Positions 43,617 to 50,132 of a stretch of DNA of 64,000 bases are shown piece by piece. Source of the DNA: Chitinophaga sp. HK235 (GTDB taxonomy: Bacteria > Bacteroidota > Bacteroidia > Chitinophagales > Chitinophagaceae); contig NZ_CP073766.1 of assembly GCF_018255755.1 (NCBI RefSeq), positions 3,658,001-3,722,000 on the forward strand, read 5' to 3'. The notes beneath the pieces were generated by a model that ran no database searches, was not told the DNA's origin, and worked only from the letters and a program-made list of their open reading frames with translations. A program made the position numbers and the translations under genes. Within the stretch, counting starts at the first letter, position 1; each line of letters starts with the position of its first letter.

Positions 43617-44459
43617 TTATTTCAGGATTTTCCTGATTTTATTGGATTTCTGAATCAGTTTGTAAAAGGTGTCGTAGTCTTCTGCTTCCAGCAATGATTT
43701 CATCTGCTGCAGCTGATGGATATGTTCGTCCAGTACGTCGAGCACATTGCCACGGTTGTGTTTGAAGATCGGCACCCACATGTCTGGTGAACTTTTAGCG
43801 AGACGTACAGTGGATTCGAAACCACCGCTGGCCAGTTCAAAAATGCGGCCTGACTCTTTTTCTTTCTTGAGTACGGTCAGTGCCAGTGCAAAAGAGGTGA
43901 TGTGGGAGATATGCGACACGTAAGCTGTATGCAGATCGTGTTCTTCTCCATTCATGTATACAGTGCGCATCTGCAGTTTGTCTACCATATCCTCTACCAT
44001 TTCGAGGGCATCTTCATCACTGTTTTTAACATCGCAGAGCACCATGGTTTTATGTACGAACAGGTTACGTACAGCAGCATCGGGGCCGGAATACTCGGTG
44101 CCGGCCATCGGGTGGGCTGCTACAAAACGGCCGCGATTGGGATGACCGGCAACGAGTTGCAGTATTTTTTGTTTGGTGGAACCTACGTCCATGATCACCT
44201 GGTTGGGCCGTACCTTGTCCATGAGTGTGGGCAGTACCTGCAGCACACCATCTACGGGGATGGCCAGTATGATCAGGTCGGAGCATTGCATGGCATCGTC
44301 GAGCGTCATACCTTCATCGATGATGTTCAGCTCTTTAGCCCGCTGCAGATGCGATTCGTGCTGATCTACCCCGATGATCCGCTCTGCCACTCCCTTTTCC
44401 CGAAGGGTGATGGCCAGCGAGCCGCCTATTAAACCTGTTCCTATTATTGTTACAATCAT
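43617..44459 (-). CDS. tyrA: Prephenate dehydrogenase
   Basis: TyrA oxidises prephenate to 4-hydroxyphenylpyruvate on the way to tyrosine. The 280-residue protein has an N-terminal Rossmann motif IIGTGLIGGSLAITLREKG, then LIILAIPVDGVLQVLP, VIMDVGSTKQKIL and the catalytic His region FVAAHPMAGTEYSGPDAA. A C-terminal helical domain contains AYVSHISHITSFALAL. There is no ACT domain and no fused chorismate mutase, since the mutase is on the DAHP synthase. Its start overlaps the stop of the aminotransferase gene by 4 bp (ATGA), which implies translational coupling. Confidence 0.93.
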   Translation of the reverse strand: MIVTIIGTGLIGGSLAITLREKGVAERIIGVDQHESHLQRAKELNIIDEGMTLDDAMQCSDLIILAIPVDGVLQVLPTLMDKVRPNQVIMDVGSTKQKILQLVAGHPNRGRFVAAHPMAGTEYSGPDAAVRNLFVHKTMVLCDVKNSDEDALEMVEDMVDKLQMRTVYMNGEEHDLHTAYVSHISHITSFALALTVLKKEKESGRIFELASGGFESTVRLAKSSPDMWVPIFKHNRGNVLDVLDEHIHQLQQMKSLLEAEDYDTFYKLIQKSNKIRKILK

Positions 44460-45619
44460 TTTATCGCTGTTTTAATACGGTCAATGGCTTCCTGGAAAAC
44501 TTTTTCATCCTGACAGAGACTTACTCTGATATAGCCGTTACCGTTACTTCCGAAAATGCCACCTGGTGTGATAAATACCCGGGCTTTGTGTAACACTTCA
44601 TCACTGAGCGTGTAGCCGTTATCGTAAGTATCCGGTATTTTGGCCCAGACAAACATGCCCACCTGGTTTTTATCGTAGGTGCATTGCAGCAGGTCCAGCA
44701 GCTGGAATACTTTTTCGCGGCGTGCGCGGTAGATATTATTGAGACCGTCGTACCAGTCTTTACCCAGTTGCAGTGCTTTAACGGCAGCCATCTGTAAAGG
44801 CTGGAACATACCGGAGTCCATATTGCTTTTGAAGCGAAGCACTTCAGCGATCCATTCGGCTTTACCTACCAGCATACCTACGCGCCAGCCGGCCATGTTG
44901 GAGGATTTGCTGAGTGAGTTGAGCTCCAGTACCACGTCGCGTGCACCTTCAAACTGCAACAGGCTTTCCGGCTGTTCGTTGAGGATGAAGCTGTACGGAT
45001 TATCGTGGCAGATCAGGATATTATGCTGTTTGGCGAAGGCGATCAGTTTTGCTGCGAAAGCCTTGTTGACCTTAGCACCGGTGGGCATATGCGGGTAGTT
45101 GACCCACATCAGCTTTACACGGCTGAGGTCTTTTTGTGCCAGGGCGTCCAGATCAGGGAGCCAGCCGTTGGCTTCTACCAGGTCGTAATCCACCACAGTA
45201 GCACCACTGAGGTTGACAGCAGAGCGGTAGGTGGGGTATCCCGGGTTAGGGATCAGTGCTTCATCGCCGGCCTGGAGGTAGGTCATGCATATGTGCATGA
45301 TACCTTCTTTGGAGCCGATGAGCGGGAGCACTTCCGTATCGGGATTTAATGTCACCTGGTAATAGTGCTGATACCAGTCGGCCATGGCTTTGCGTAAAGC
45401 GGGGATACCTTTGTAGCCCTGGTACGCGTGGGTATTGGGCAAGGCAGCCTGTTCATGGAGCGCGGCCACCACAGAAGGGTGTGGAGGCAGATCCGGACTT
45501 CCGATACCCAGATTAATGACCCTGGTACCGTTCTGGTTCATCTCATCTATTTCCCGCAGTTTTTTGGAGAAGTAGTATTCTTCTGTTCCCTGTAATCTTT
45601 TAGCAACCTGTATCTGCAT
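44456..45619 (-). CDS. Class I/II aminotransferase in aromatic operon
   Basis: This 387-residue PLP enzyme starts MQIQVAKRLQGTEEYYFSKKLREIDE and has NLGIGSPDLPPHPSVV near residue 35. The PLP-contact region is VNYPHMPTGAKVNKAF and NILICHDNPYSF, with the PLP lysine in LNSLSKSSNMAGWRVGMLVG. It resembles aspartate/aromatic and LL-diaminopimelate-type aminotransferases. Position between prephenate dehydratase and tyrA suggests that it transaminates phenylpyruvate and 4-hydroxyphenylpyruvate to phenylalanine and tyrosine. The specific activity is inferred from context. Confidence 0.9.
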   Translation of the reverse strand: MQIQVAKRLQGTEEYYFSKKLREIDEMNQNGTRVINLGIGSPDLPPHPSVVAALHEQAALPNTHAYQGYKGIPALRKAMADWYQHYYQVTLNPDTEVLPLIGSKEGIMHICMTYLQAGDEALIPNPGYPTYRSAVNLSGATVVDYDLVEANGWLPDLDALAQKDLSRVKLMWVNYPHMPTGAKVNKAFAAKLIAFAKQHNILICHDNPYSFILNEQPESLLQFEGARDVVLELNSLSKSSNMAGWRVGMLVGKAEWIAEVLRFKSNMDSGMFQPLQMAAVKALQLGKDWYDGLNNIYRARREKVFQLLDLLQCTYDKNQVGMFVWAKIPDTYDNGYTLSDEVLHKARVFITPGGIFGSNGNGYIRVSLCQDEKVFQEAIDRIKTAIK

Positions 45620-45640
45620 ATTCCTGATTTCTGAAACTGA

Positions 45641-46465
45641 TTAATGTGTTTTTCCTTTTTTGTAGATGCCCAGCACTTTCAGATTTTCTGTGAGCGGCGC
45701 TATTTTTTCGAGCGCTTTTTCGAAGTGTGCCGGAGAATCAAATTCCATATCGGCGTGGAAGTAATAGTTCCATTCTTTTGCCGGGATGGGAAAGGACTGC
45801 AGCTTGGATAAGTTAATACCGGCGTCAGCTATTTTGGTCAGCACTTTGGCCAGGCAGCCGCGCTCATGGCTGGTATGAAAATAAACAGAGGCTTTATTGG
45901 CATCCGGCGCGGTGGGTACGGCAGTACGGGACAGCGCCAGGAAACGGGTATAGTTGTTTTTGTTGGTCTGGATGTTGGGCTCGATGATATCCAGTTCATA
46001 GATTTCAGCGGCCAGTTTACCGGCGATGGCGGCTACACTTTTCAGTTTTTTCTGACGGACGTGTTTGGCGCTGAGGGCGGTATCTTCGGTTTCCACCAGT
46101 TTGATATGCGGGTGTTTCTCCAGAAAGTCGATACACTGTAAAAGAGCCATGGGATGGGAATGTACCTCACGGATATCTTCCAGAGTCTGACCGGGCAGCA
46201 CCATCAGGTGCTGGTTGATCTGCAGGTACACTTCACCGGTTACGTGCAGGCCTGAGTTTTTGAGGAGGCTGTAATTAGGTAAAATGCTGCCTGCGATAGA
46301 ATTTTCGATGGCCATGATACCGGCATCCACGCCCGGGTCCTGCTTAACTTTACGTACCAGTTCGCTAAAAGTAGCGCAAGCTTCAATGCTGGTATTCTTT
46401 CCGTAGAAGCTCTGTGCTGCGATCTGGTGAAAAGCACCTTCAAACCCTTGTATGGCAATTTTCAT
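45641..46465 (-). CDS. pheA: Prephenate dehydratase
   Basis: PheA converts prephenate to phenylpyruvate. The 274-residue protein starts MKIAIQGFEGAFHQIAAQSFYG, has GIMAIENSIAGSILPNYSLL (about residues 50-69), and VAAIAGKLAAEIYELDIIEPNIQTNKNNYTRFLALSR, which holds the catalytic Thr region NNYTRF. A C-terminal ACT domain follows (about 185-274, KASVYFHTSHERGCLAKVLTKIADAGINLSKLQSFPI), the site of phenylalanine feedback. No chorismate mutase domain is attached. It is the first structural gene behind the two tandem attenuators. Confidence 0.94.
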   Translation of the reverse strand: MKIAIQGFEGAFHQIAAQSFYGKNTSIEACATFSELVRKVKQDPGVDAGIMAIENSIAGSILPNYSLLKNSGLHVTGEVYLQINQHLMVLPGQTLEDIREVHSHPMALLQCIDFLEKHPHIKLVETEDTALSAKHVRQKKLKSVAAIAGKLAAEIYELDIIEPNIQTNKNNYTRFLALSRTAVPTAPDANKASVYFHTSHERGCLAKVLTKIADAGINLSKLQSFPIPAKEWNYYFHADMEFDSPAHFEKALEKIAPLTENLKVLGIYKKGKTH

Positions 46466-46524
46466 GTGTATTGAATTGATTTTATTTATTTATAGTTGCT
46501 ACAGCAACTAGCTATTTAAAACAG

Positions 46525-46550
46525 AAAGGGCCCCGCTTGCGGGACCCTTT
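46525..46550 (-). terminator. Second attenuator terminator, directly upstream of pheA
   Basis: On the minus strand AAAGGGTCCCGC pairs with GCGGGGCCCTTT (one internal mismatch) and is followed by CTGTTTTAAAT. It lies 59 bp upstream of the pheA start and after the stop of leader peptide 2. A 7-nt segment in the leader (GGGACTC on the minus strand) can pair instead with its first arm. Confidence 0.75.
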
Positions 46551-46579
46551 TGCCTGGTAAACTTTTATGTAAAGTATGT

Positions 46580-46657
46580 TTATTGCAAACGAGTCCCTGT
46601 CTTCTTCGCATAAAAGAAGTAATAAAAATAATAAGTACTAAAGTTGCGGTTTAACAT
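46580..46657 (-). CDS. Leader peptide 2 of the aromatic operon (Tyr/Phe-rich attenuator peptide)
   Basis: This 25-codon frame on the minus strand runs from ATG 46657-46655 to TAA 46582-46580. It begins MLNRNF and then has the dense run STYYFYYFFY (five Tyr and three Phe in ten residues), followed by AKKTGTRLQ. Nine of 25 residues are aromatic. It lies between two terminator hairpins and upstream of pheA. The density of Tyr and Phe codons just before a terminator is the hallmark of ribosome-mediated attenuation: stalling when charged tRNA-Tyr or tRNA-Phe is scarce would favour read-through. Confidence 0.85.
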   Translation of the reverse strand: MLNRNFSTYYFYYFFYAKKTGTRLQ

Positions 46658-46678
46658 ATTACGATAATTGAGTAATTA

Positions 46679-46709
46679 AAAAGGCCTCCCGACTTTCGGG
46701 AGGCCTTTT
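46679..46709 (-). terminator. First attenuator terminator of the aromatic operon
   Basis: A perfect 14-bp stem AAAAGGCCTCCCGA/TCGGGAGGCCTTTT with a 3-nt loop is followed on the minus strand by TTTAATTA. It lies 38 bp after the stop of leader peptide 1. The first arm (46696-46709) is also complementary over 8 bp to the segment at the leader stop codon (46740-46747). Confidence 0.92.
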
Positions 46710-46746
46710 CGTAGTTTTTTATATTTTCTACTTACAAACGACCTCC

Positions 46747-46806
46747 CTATTCCTGGTACCAGAAATAATAAAAGCCAAAAAATCCAAAAGTCGTTTGTGT
46801 AGTCAT
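46747..46806 (-). CDS. Leader peptide 1 of the aromatic operon (Phe/Tyr/Trp-rich attenuator peptide)
   Basis: This 19-codon frame on the minus strand (ATG 46806-46804 to TAG 46749-46747) encodes MTTQTTFGFFGFYYFWYQE. Nine of 19 residues are aromatic: five Phe, three Tyr and one Trp. It starts about 32 bp after the -7 box of a good promoter. Alternative pairings are visible: region 1 (46790-46798) with region 2 (46734-46742), 9 bp; region 2 (46740-46747) with region 3 (46698-46705), 8 bp; region 3 with region 4, the terminator. Stalling at the aromatic codons would cover region 1 and free region 2 to disrupt the terminator. Confidence 0.9.
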   Translation of the reverse strand: MTTQTTFGFFGFYYFWYQE

Positions 46807-46837
46807 GATCTGATTTGATGTTGCTTTGAATGCCTTA

Positions 46838-46867
46838 CAAAAGTACATCACGGTTTTAATTATCCAA
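46838..46867 (-). promoter_or_regulatory. Bacteroidota-type promoter of the aromatic operon
   Basis: On the minus strand TTGG (46867-46864) is followed after 18 bases by TACTTTTG (46845-46838), an exact TAnnTTTG -7 box. Transcription should start near 46830, about 25 nt before leader peptide 1. The stretch from here to 47038 is AT-rich and no gene was seen in it. Confidence 0.7.
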
Positions 46868-47038
46868 GCGGCAGACACAAAAAATACATATTTTTAAATA
46901 ATAAGGGCATTTATTGAAATAATTCTAATTTCACTGAAAAATAGGGGGCAGTGGTGCTATAAAAACAGGGGAAAGGGCATCATTTCTGAAAAAAACAAAA
47001 TAACCAGCTCATCAGTATTAAATAAAAAGGCATAAAAA

Positions 47039-47068
47039 AAACCGCTATGGCTTGAACCATAGCGGTTT
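47039..47068 (-). terminator. Terminator of the small lipoprotein gene
   Basis: A 12-bp stem AAACCGCTATGG/CCATAGCGGTTT with a 6-nt loop, 39 bp after the lipoprotein stop. On the minus strand the stem is followed by a T-run (A-run on plus at 47034-47041). Confidence 0.85.
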
Positions 47069-47106
47069 ATATAAAACCTTGCGGTTTTTAAGTCAGAATT
47101 GTCTGA

Positions 47107-47346
47107 TTAGTGGTGAGCAGCAGCAGAGTCAACTTTAGTTGCAGCAGCAGCAGCAGCGGAGTCAACTTTAGCAGCAGCGGAGTCAACTTTAGCAGCAGCA
47201 GTGTCAACTTTAGCAGCAGCTGAATCGATAGCAGCAGCGTTAGTAGCAGTAGAGTCAGTAGCAGTTTTGTTTTCGCCACCACCACAAGCTACAGCGAACA
47301 GACCGAAAGAGAGAGCCAGGAAACCGAGTTTAATTACGTTCTTCAT
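47107..47346 (-). CDS. Small repeat-rich lipoprotein
   Basis: This 79-residue protein has a lipobox signal (LFAVACGGGENK, Cys at residue 21). The mature part is almost only a low-complexity repeat of the heptad-like unit AAAKVDS/AAAKVDT, with five or so copies, ending AAAHH. The Ala/Lys/Val/Asp composition suggests an extended helix, comparable in style to Lpp-like or spacer lipoproteins, though without homology that I can name. It is divergent from the sigma factor gene across an 11-bp inverted repeat. The repeat unit is prone to recombination at DNA level (repeats of about 21 bp). Confidence 0.85.
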   Translation of the reverse strand: MKNVIKLGFLALSFGLFAVACGGGENKTATDSTATNAAAIDSAAAKVDTAAAKVDSAAAKVDSAAAAAATKVDSAAAHH

Positions 47347-47408
47347 CGTACAAATAATTTAAGGTGTTTTTTTGAATGATTTAACCTTTATACCGGGATC
47401 ACCCAAAA

Positions 47409-47456
47409 GGTAACCCAAACTTTTAAAAAATTTTTTTTTCGGTACTTTGGGTTACC
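47409..47456. promoter_or_regulatory. 11-bp inverted repeat around a poly-A/T tract in a divergent promoter region
   Basis: GGTAACCCAAA (47409-47419) and TTTGGGTTACC (47446-47456) are exact reverse complements, separated by 26 bases that hold A6 and T9 runs. A TACTTTGG sequence similar to a -7 box overlaps the right arm. It sits between the lipoprotein gene and the sigma factor gene, so it could be an operator that serves both or part of an autoregulated promoter. Confidence 0.5.
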
Positions 47457-47480
47457 AAATGCCTAATAATAGTATTAAGA

Positions 47481-48056
47481 GTGAAGCAACATCAAGACAT
47501 AACAAGAGACAGGGAATTATTGCTGGGACTGGCAAGGAGCGATGATAAGTCATTGGAAACCATCTATTCAGAGAACTTTCCGGCTGTGCTGCGCATGATT
47601 TTACAACATAATGGCAGCGAAGATGATGCAAAGGATGTTTTCCAGGAAGCGATTATCGTTTTATATGAAAAGGCTTGCGAAGGTGGTTTTAACCTGACCA
47701 GCCGGTTAAAAACTTTTCTTTACTCCGTTTGCCGCCATATCTGGTTAAAGAAGGTACAAAGCACTTATGGGCTTTATTCCATCCCTCCGGAAATGGAGGA
47801 AATTATTCCGGCTACAGAAGCATTAGACGATCACTCTGCCAAAGACGAACAGTTCCGTATTATGGAAGGCGCCATGGAGAGTATCGGAGAACCCTGCAAG
47901 ACAATTCTGGAAGATTATTATCTGCGTAAGAAATCTATGCAGGAAATAGCAGACAAATTCGGATATACCAATGCCGAAAATGCCAAAAACCAGAAGTACA
48001 AGTGTCTGATGCGACTGAAGAAGTTATTTTTTGAAAAGTACAATACATCATTATAA
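47481..48056 (+). CDS. Sigma-70 family (ECF-type) RNA polymerase sigma factor, GTG start
   Basis: This 191-residue factor has region 2 (about residues 25-95: ETIYSENFPAVLRMILQHNGSEDDAKDVFQEAIIVLYEKA, then FLYSVCRHIWLKK). Region 4 follows (about 135-185: GEPCKTILEDYYLRKKSMQEIADKFGYTNAENAKNQKYKCLMRLKKLF). The acidic insertion between the two (EMEEIIPATEALDDHSAKDEQ) is longer than usual. GTG at 47481 was chosen because the conserved N-terminus begins there and no ATG exists in frame. The next gene, 12 bp on, encodes an anti-sigma-like membrane protein fused to a protease, so the pair probably forms an envelope-stress switch (inference). Confidence 0.92.
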   Translation: MKQHQDITRDRELLLGLARSDDKSLETIYSENFPAVLRMILQHNGSEDDAKDVFQEAIIVLYEKACEGGFNLTSRLKTFLYSVCRHIWLKKVQSTYGLYSIPPEMEEIIPATEALDDHSAKDEQFRIMEGAMESIGEPCKTILEDYYLRKKSMQEIADKFGYTNAENAKNQKYKCLMRLKKLFFEKYNTSL

Positions 48057-48068
48057 GCAGCAACGGCC

Positions 48069-49163
48069 ATGAAAGAAGATATGAATCTACTACGTGAAAT
48101 TGAACGTTACCTCGAAGGAGAGATGAGCGGACAGGAGAAAGCCGTTTTCGATGAACTGCGTAAAAACAATCCGCAAATCAACCGTCAGGTAGAAGAGCAA
48201 CAGTTTTTCCTGCAGCAGCTGCAACATTTTGGCCAGCGTCAGTCGCTCCAGGCTAAAATGAACAAAATACACGAACAGCTGGATATGCCTACCCTGCGTA
48301 AACAGGCACAGGAGGCTACTCTTACTGCCAAAAGGATATCCATCCGTCGCAGAACCATCACCAACCTGGCCGCCGCAGCCTGCATCGCTCTGGTGACATC
48401 TCTGTCTACCATTGCAGTACTGCAGAACGCAGCCAAAAACAAATCTACTGCCCAGTATGAAGATGTAAGAAGGGTCCTGAACAATATTCAGCGTTCCCAG
48501 AATGCACTCATCAACGATATTAATAATAAGAACAAAGCTCCGGTAAACCCCGGCACTTATGGCGGTACCGGTTTCGCTGTATCCGGTAATGGTTACATTG
48601 TAACTAACTATCATGTAGTGTCCGGCGCCGATTCCGTATACGTACAGAACAATAAAGGTGAAGCTTTTAAAGCAGTCAGCGTCTTTGAAGATATCTCCAG
48701 CGACCTGGCTGTCCTCAAAATCTCTGATTCCAGCTTCAAAAGCCAGCCTCTCCCCTACACTTTAAAACCACAAAGTGTAAAACTGGGTGAAGAAGTATTC
48801 ACGATGGGCTTCCCCCGCGATGAAATCGTTTACGGCAAAGGATATATCAGCGCCAAAACCGGTTTCAACGGCGACACTACCGCCTATCAGGTATCTATCC
48901 CGGTTAATCCCGGCAACAGTGGCGCACCGCTGTTAGACAATGCCGGCGATGTGGTAGGTATCGTTACCGGCAAACAAACCACTTCCGATGGTATCGCCTT
49001 TGCAGTGAAATCAGCTCATCTGAAACGCCTCCTGGATGAAATGCCCAAAGATAAAGGCGTTAAAAAGGAATGGGGCCATAAAAGCCATCTGGAAGGCTTA
49101 AACAGGGTAGACCAGATCAAGAAACTGGAAGACTTTGTATATATGGTGAAGGTGTATAACTAA
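48069..49163 (+). CDS. Anti-sigma-like N-terminus fused through one TM helix to a trypsin-like (S1C/HtrA) protease
   Basis: This 364-residue protein has three parts. Residues 1-95 are cytoplasmic and helical: LREIERYLEGEMSGQEKAVFDELRKNNPQ, typical of Bacteroidota anti-sigma or membrane sensor N-termini. Residues 97-118 are one membrane helix. Residues about 160-345 are a periplasmic trypsin-like domain with His182 (TNYHVV), Asp212 (SSDLAVL) and Ser284 (NPGNSGAPLL). The triad is complete. There is no PDZ domain, unlike DegS or HtrA. It is directly downstream of a sigma factor gene. The architecture would put an anti-sigma domain and a possible site-1-type protease in one chain; that function is inference. 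Confidence 0.88.
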   Translation: MKEDMNLLREIERYLEGEMSGQEKAVFDELRKNNPQINRQVEEQQFFLQQLQHFGQRQSLQAKMNKIHEQLDMPTLRKQAQEATLTAKRISIRRRTITNLAAAACIALVTSLSTIAVLQNAAKNKSTAQYEDVRRVLNNIQRSQNALINDINNKNKAPVNPGTYGGTGFAVSGNGYIVTNYHVVSGADSVYVQNNKGEAFKAVSVFEDISSDLAVLKISDSSFKSQPLPYTLKPQSVKLGEEVFTMGFPRDEIVYGKGYISAKTGFNGDTTAYQVSIPVNPGNSGAPLLDNAGDVVGIVTGKQTTSDGIAFAVKSAHLKRLLDEMPKDKGVKKEWGHKSHLEGLNRVDQIKKLEDFVYMVKVYN

Positions 49164-49193
49164 GGTTTTTCAACACAATAGCATATATCAATC

Positions 49194-49230
49194 AAAAGGG
49201 TGAAGACTTCGGCTTGTTCTTCACCCTTTT
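49194..49230. terminator. Terminator after the sigma/protease operon
   Basis: A 12-bp stem AAAAGGGTGAAG/CTTCACCCTTTT with a 13-nt loop, followed by TCTTTG. It lies between convergent genes and can act on both strands. Confidence 0.85.
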
Positions 49231-49239
49231 TCTTTGCAT

Positions 49240-49956
49240 TTATTTTTTGATCCATGCCTTGTACCTGTCTGTGATCCAGTACAGGAAGTCGTTGTGGCCC
49301 AGAGCCCTCATGGTATTGTAGTCCGGATAATTATCACGCATAAACAGCTGGAGCGAATCGCCTTTCAGTCCGGTCACCTGGTTTACCAGCACCGGTGTAA
49401 AACGGGAGTCTATATATTTTTCCCGCTCCATTTCCTCATAATTTTTCTTGAACTGCCGTTTTTGTCTTTCACCTTTGGAGAAACGGGTAATCGGGCTGAA
49501 CACAATGCCAGCTCCCTGTGGGGTACTTCCCCCAGCCAGCGGCTTGTTAGGCTGGTCCAGCAGATAACCGTACTCCCGGCGGCGTTCGACGGAGTCTATC
49601 TGATACGGTGTATACTGCGATGAGATCTCCACCCCTTTCAGGAAACGGCTGGCTACCACCAGTTTGACATTGATCGTTTGTGTACCGGTGGCTTGGGTAA
49701 CCCTGACAGTATCTGAGAGATACCCCACAAATGAGAAAGCTATTTTATCATTCCGGGAAGCCTCAATCCTGTAAAAACCACCCTGGTCTGACAACGCATG
49801 TTTGCCGGTAGTGATATTGGTAACGGTGGCAAACGGCAGTACCAGCTTATTACTGTCTGCGATCTGCCCGGTTACAATCACCTGCGCTTTTGCCAGAGAG
49901 GGAAACAATAAGCCTGCGATACAGCCCAGCACCAGTGTACGTAAGAGAACCTTCAT
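49240..49956 (-). CDS. Carboxypeptidase-regulatory-like domain protein, exported
   Basis: This 238-residue protein has a signal peptide (LLRTLVLGCIAGLLFPSLAKAQ). A carboxypeptidase regulatory-like beta-sandwich follows (about residues 28-110: VTGQIADSNKLVLPFATVTNITTGKHALSDQGGFYRIEA, then KIAFSFVGYLSDTVRV). The rest is charged and contains RFSKGERQKRQFKKNYEEMEREKYID. The start at 49956 (MKVLLRT) was chosen; an upstream ATG at 50046 would place 30 unrelated residues before the signal. Proteins of this kind are common in Bacteroidota, without known catalytic function. Confidence 0.85.
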   Translation of the reverse strand: MKVLLRTLVLGCIAGLLFPSLAKAQVIVTGQIADSNKLVLPFATVTNITTGKHALSDQGGFYRIEASRNDKIAFSFVGYLSDTVRVTQATGTQTINVKLVVASRFLKGVEISSQYTPYQIDSVERRREYGYLLDQPNKPLAGGSTPQGAGIVFSPITRFSKGERQKRQFKKNYEEMEREKYIDSRFTPVLVNQVTGLKGDSLQLFMRDNYPDYNTMRALGHNDFLYWITDRYKAWIKK

Positions 49957-50081
49957 AAAATTGAAAATGTTTTTATTCCTGACTATCCTTCCTCTACCTG
50001 AACAACCATTACAGTGTATACATTGTTCATATCCTTTCCAGCCCACAAATTAAATAAATTGATGGGTTGTGAAAACAAAAA

Positions 50082-50104
50082 TCCTCCGGCTATTTACCGG
50101 AGGA
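50082..50104 (-). terminator. Terminator of the xylose operon
   Basis: An 8-bp GC-rich stem TCCTCCGG/CCGGAGGA with a 7-nt loop, followed on the minus strand by TTTTTGTTTTC. It lies 28 bp after the aldose epimerase stop. Confidence 0.9.
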
Positions 50105-50132
50105 CTGCATTATTTTTATTTTAGGTTAAACA

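Noticed and set aside
47088..47285. A Leu-rich open frame (LLLTLLLLTLLL-like) on the minus strand over the small lipoprotein gene
   Set aside because: It is another frame of the 21-bp repeats that encode AAAKVDS. The lipobox signal is in the frame that was annotated.
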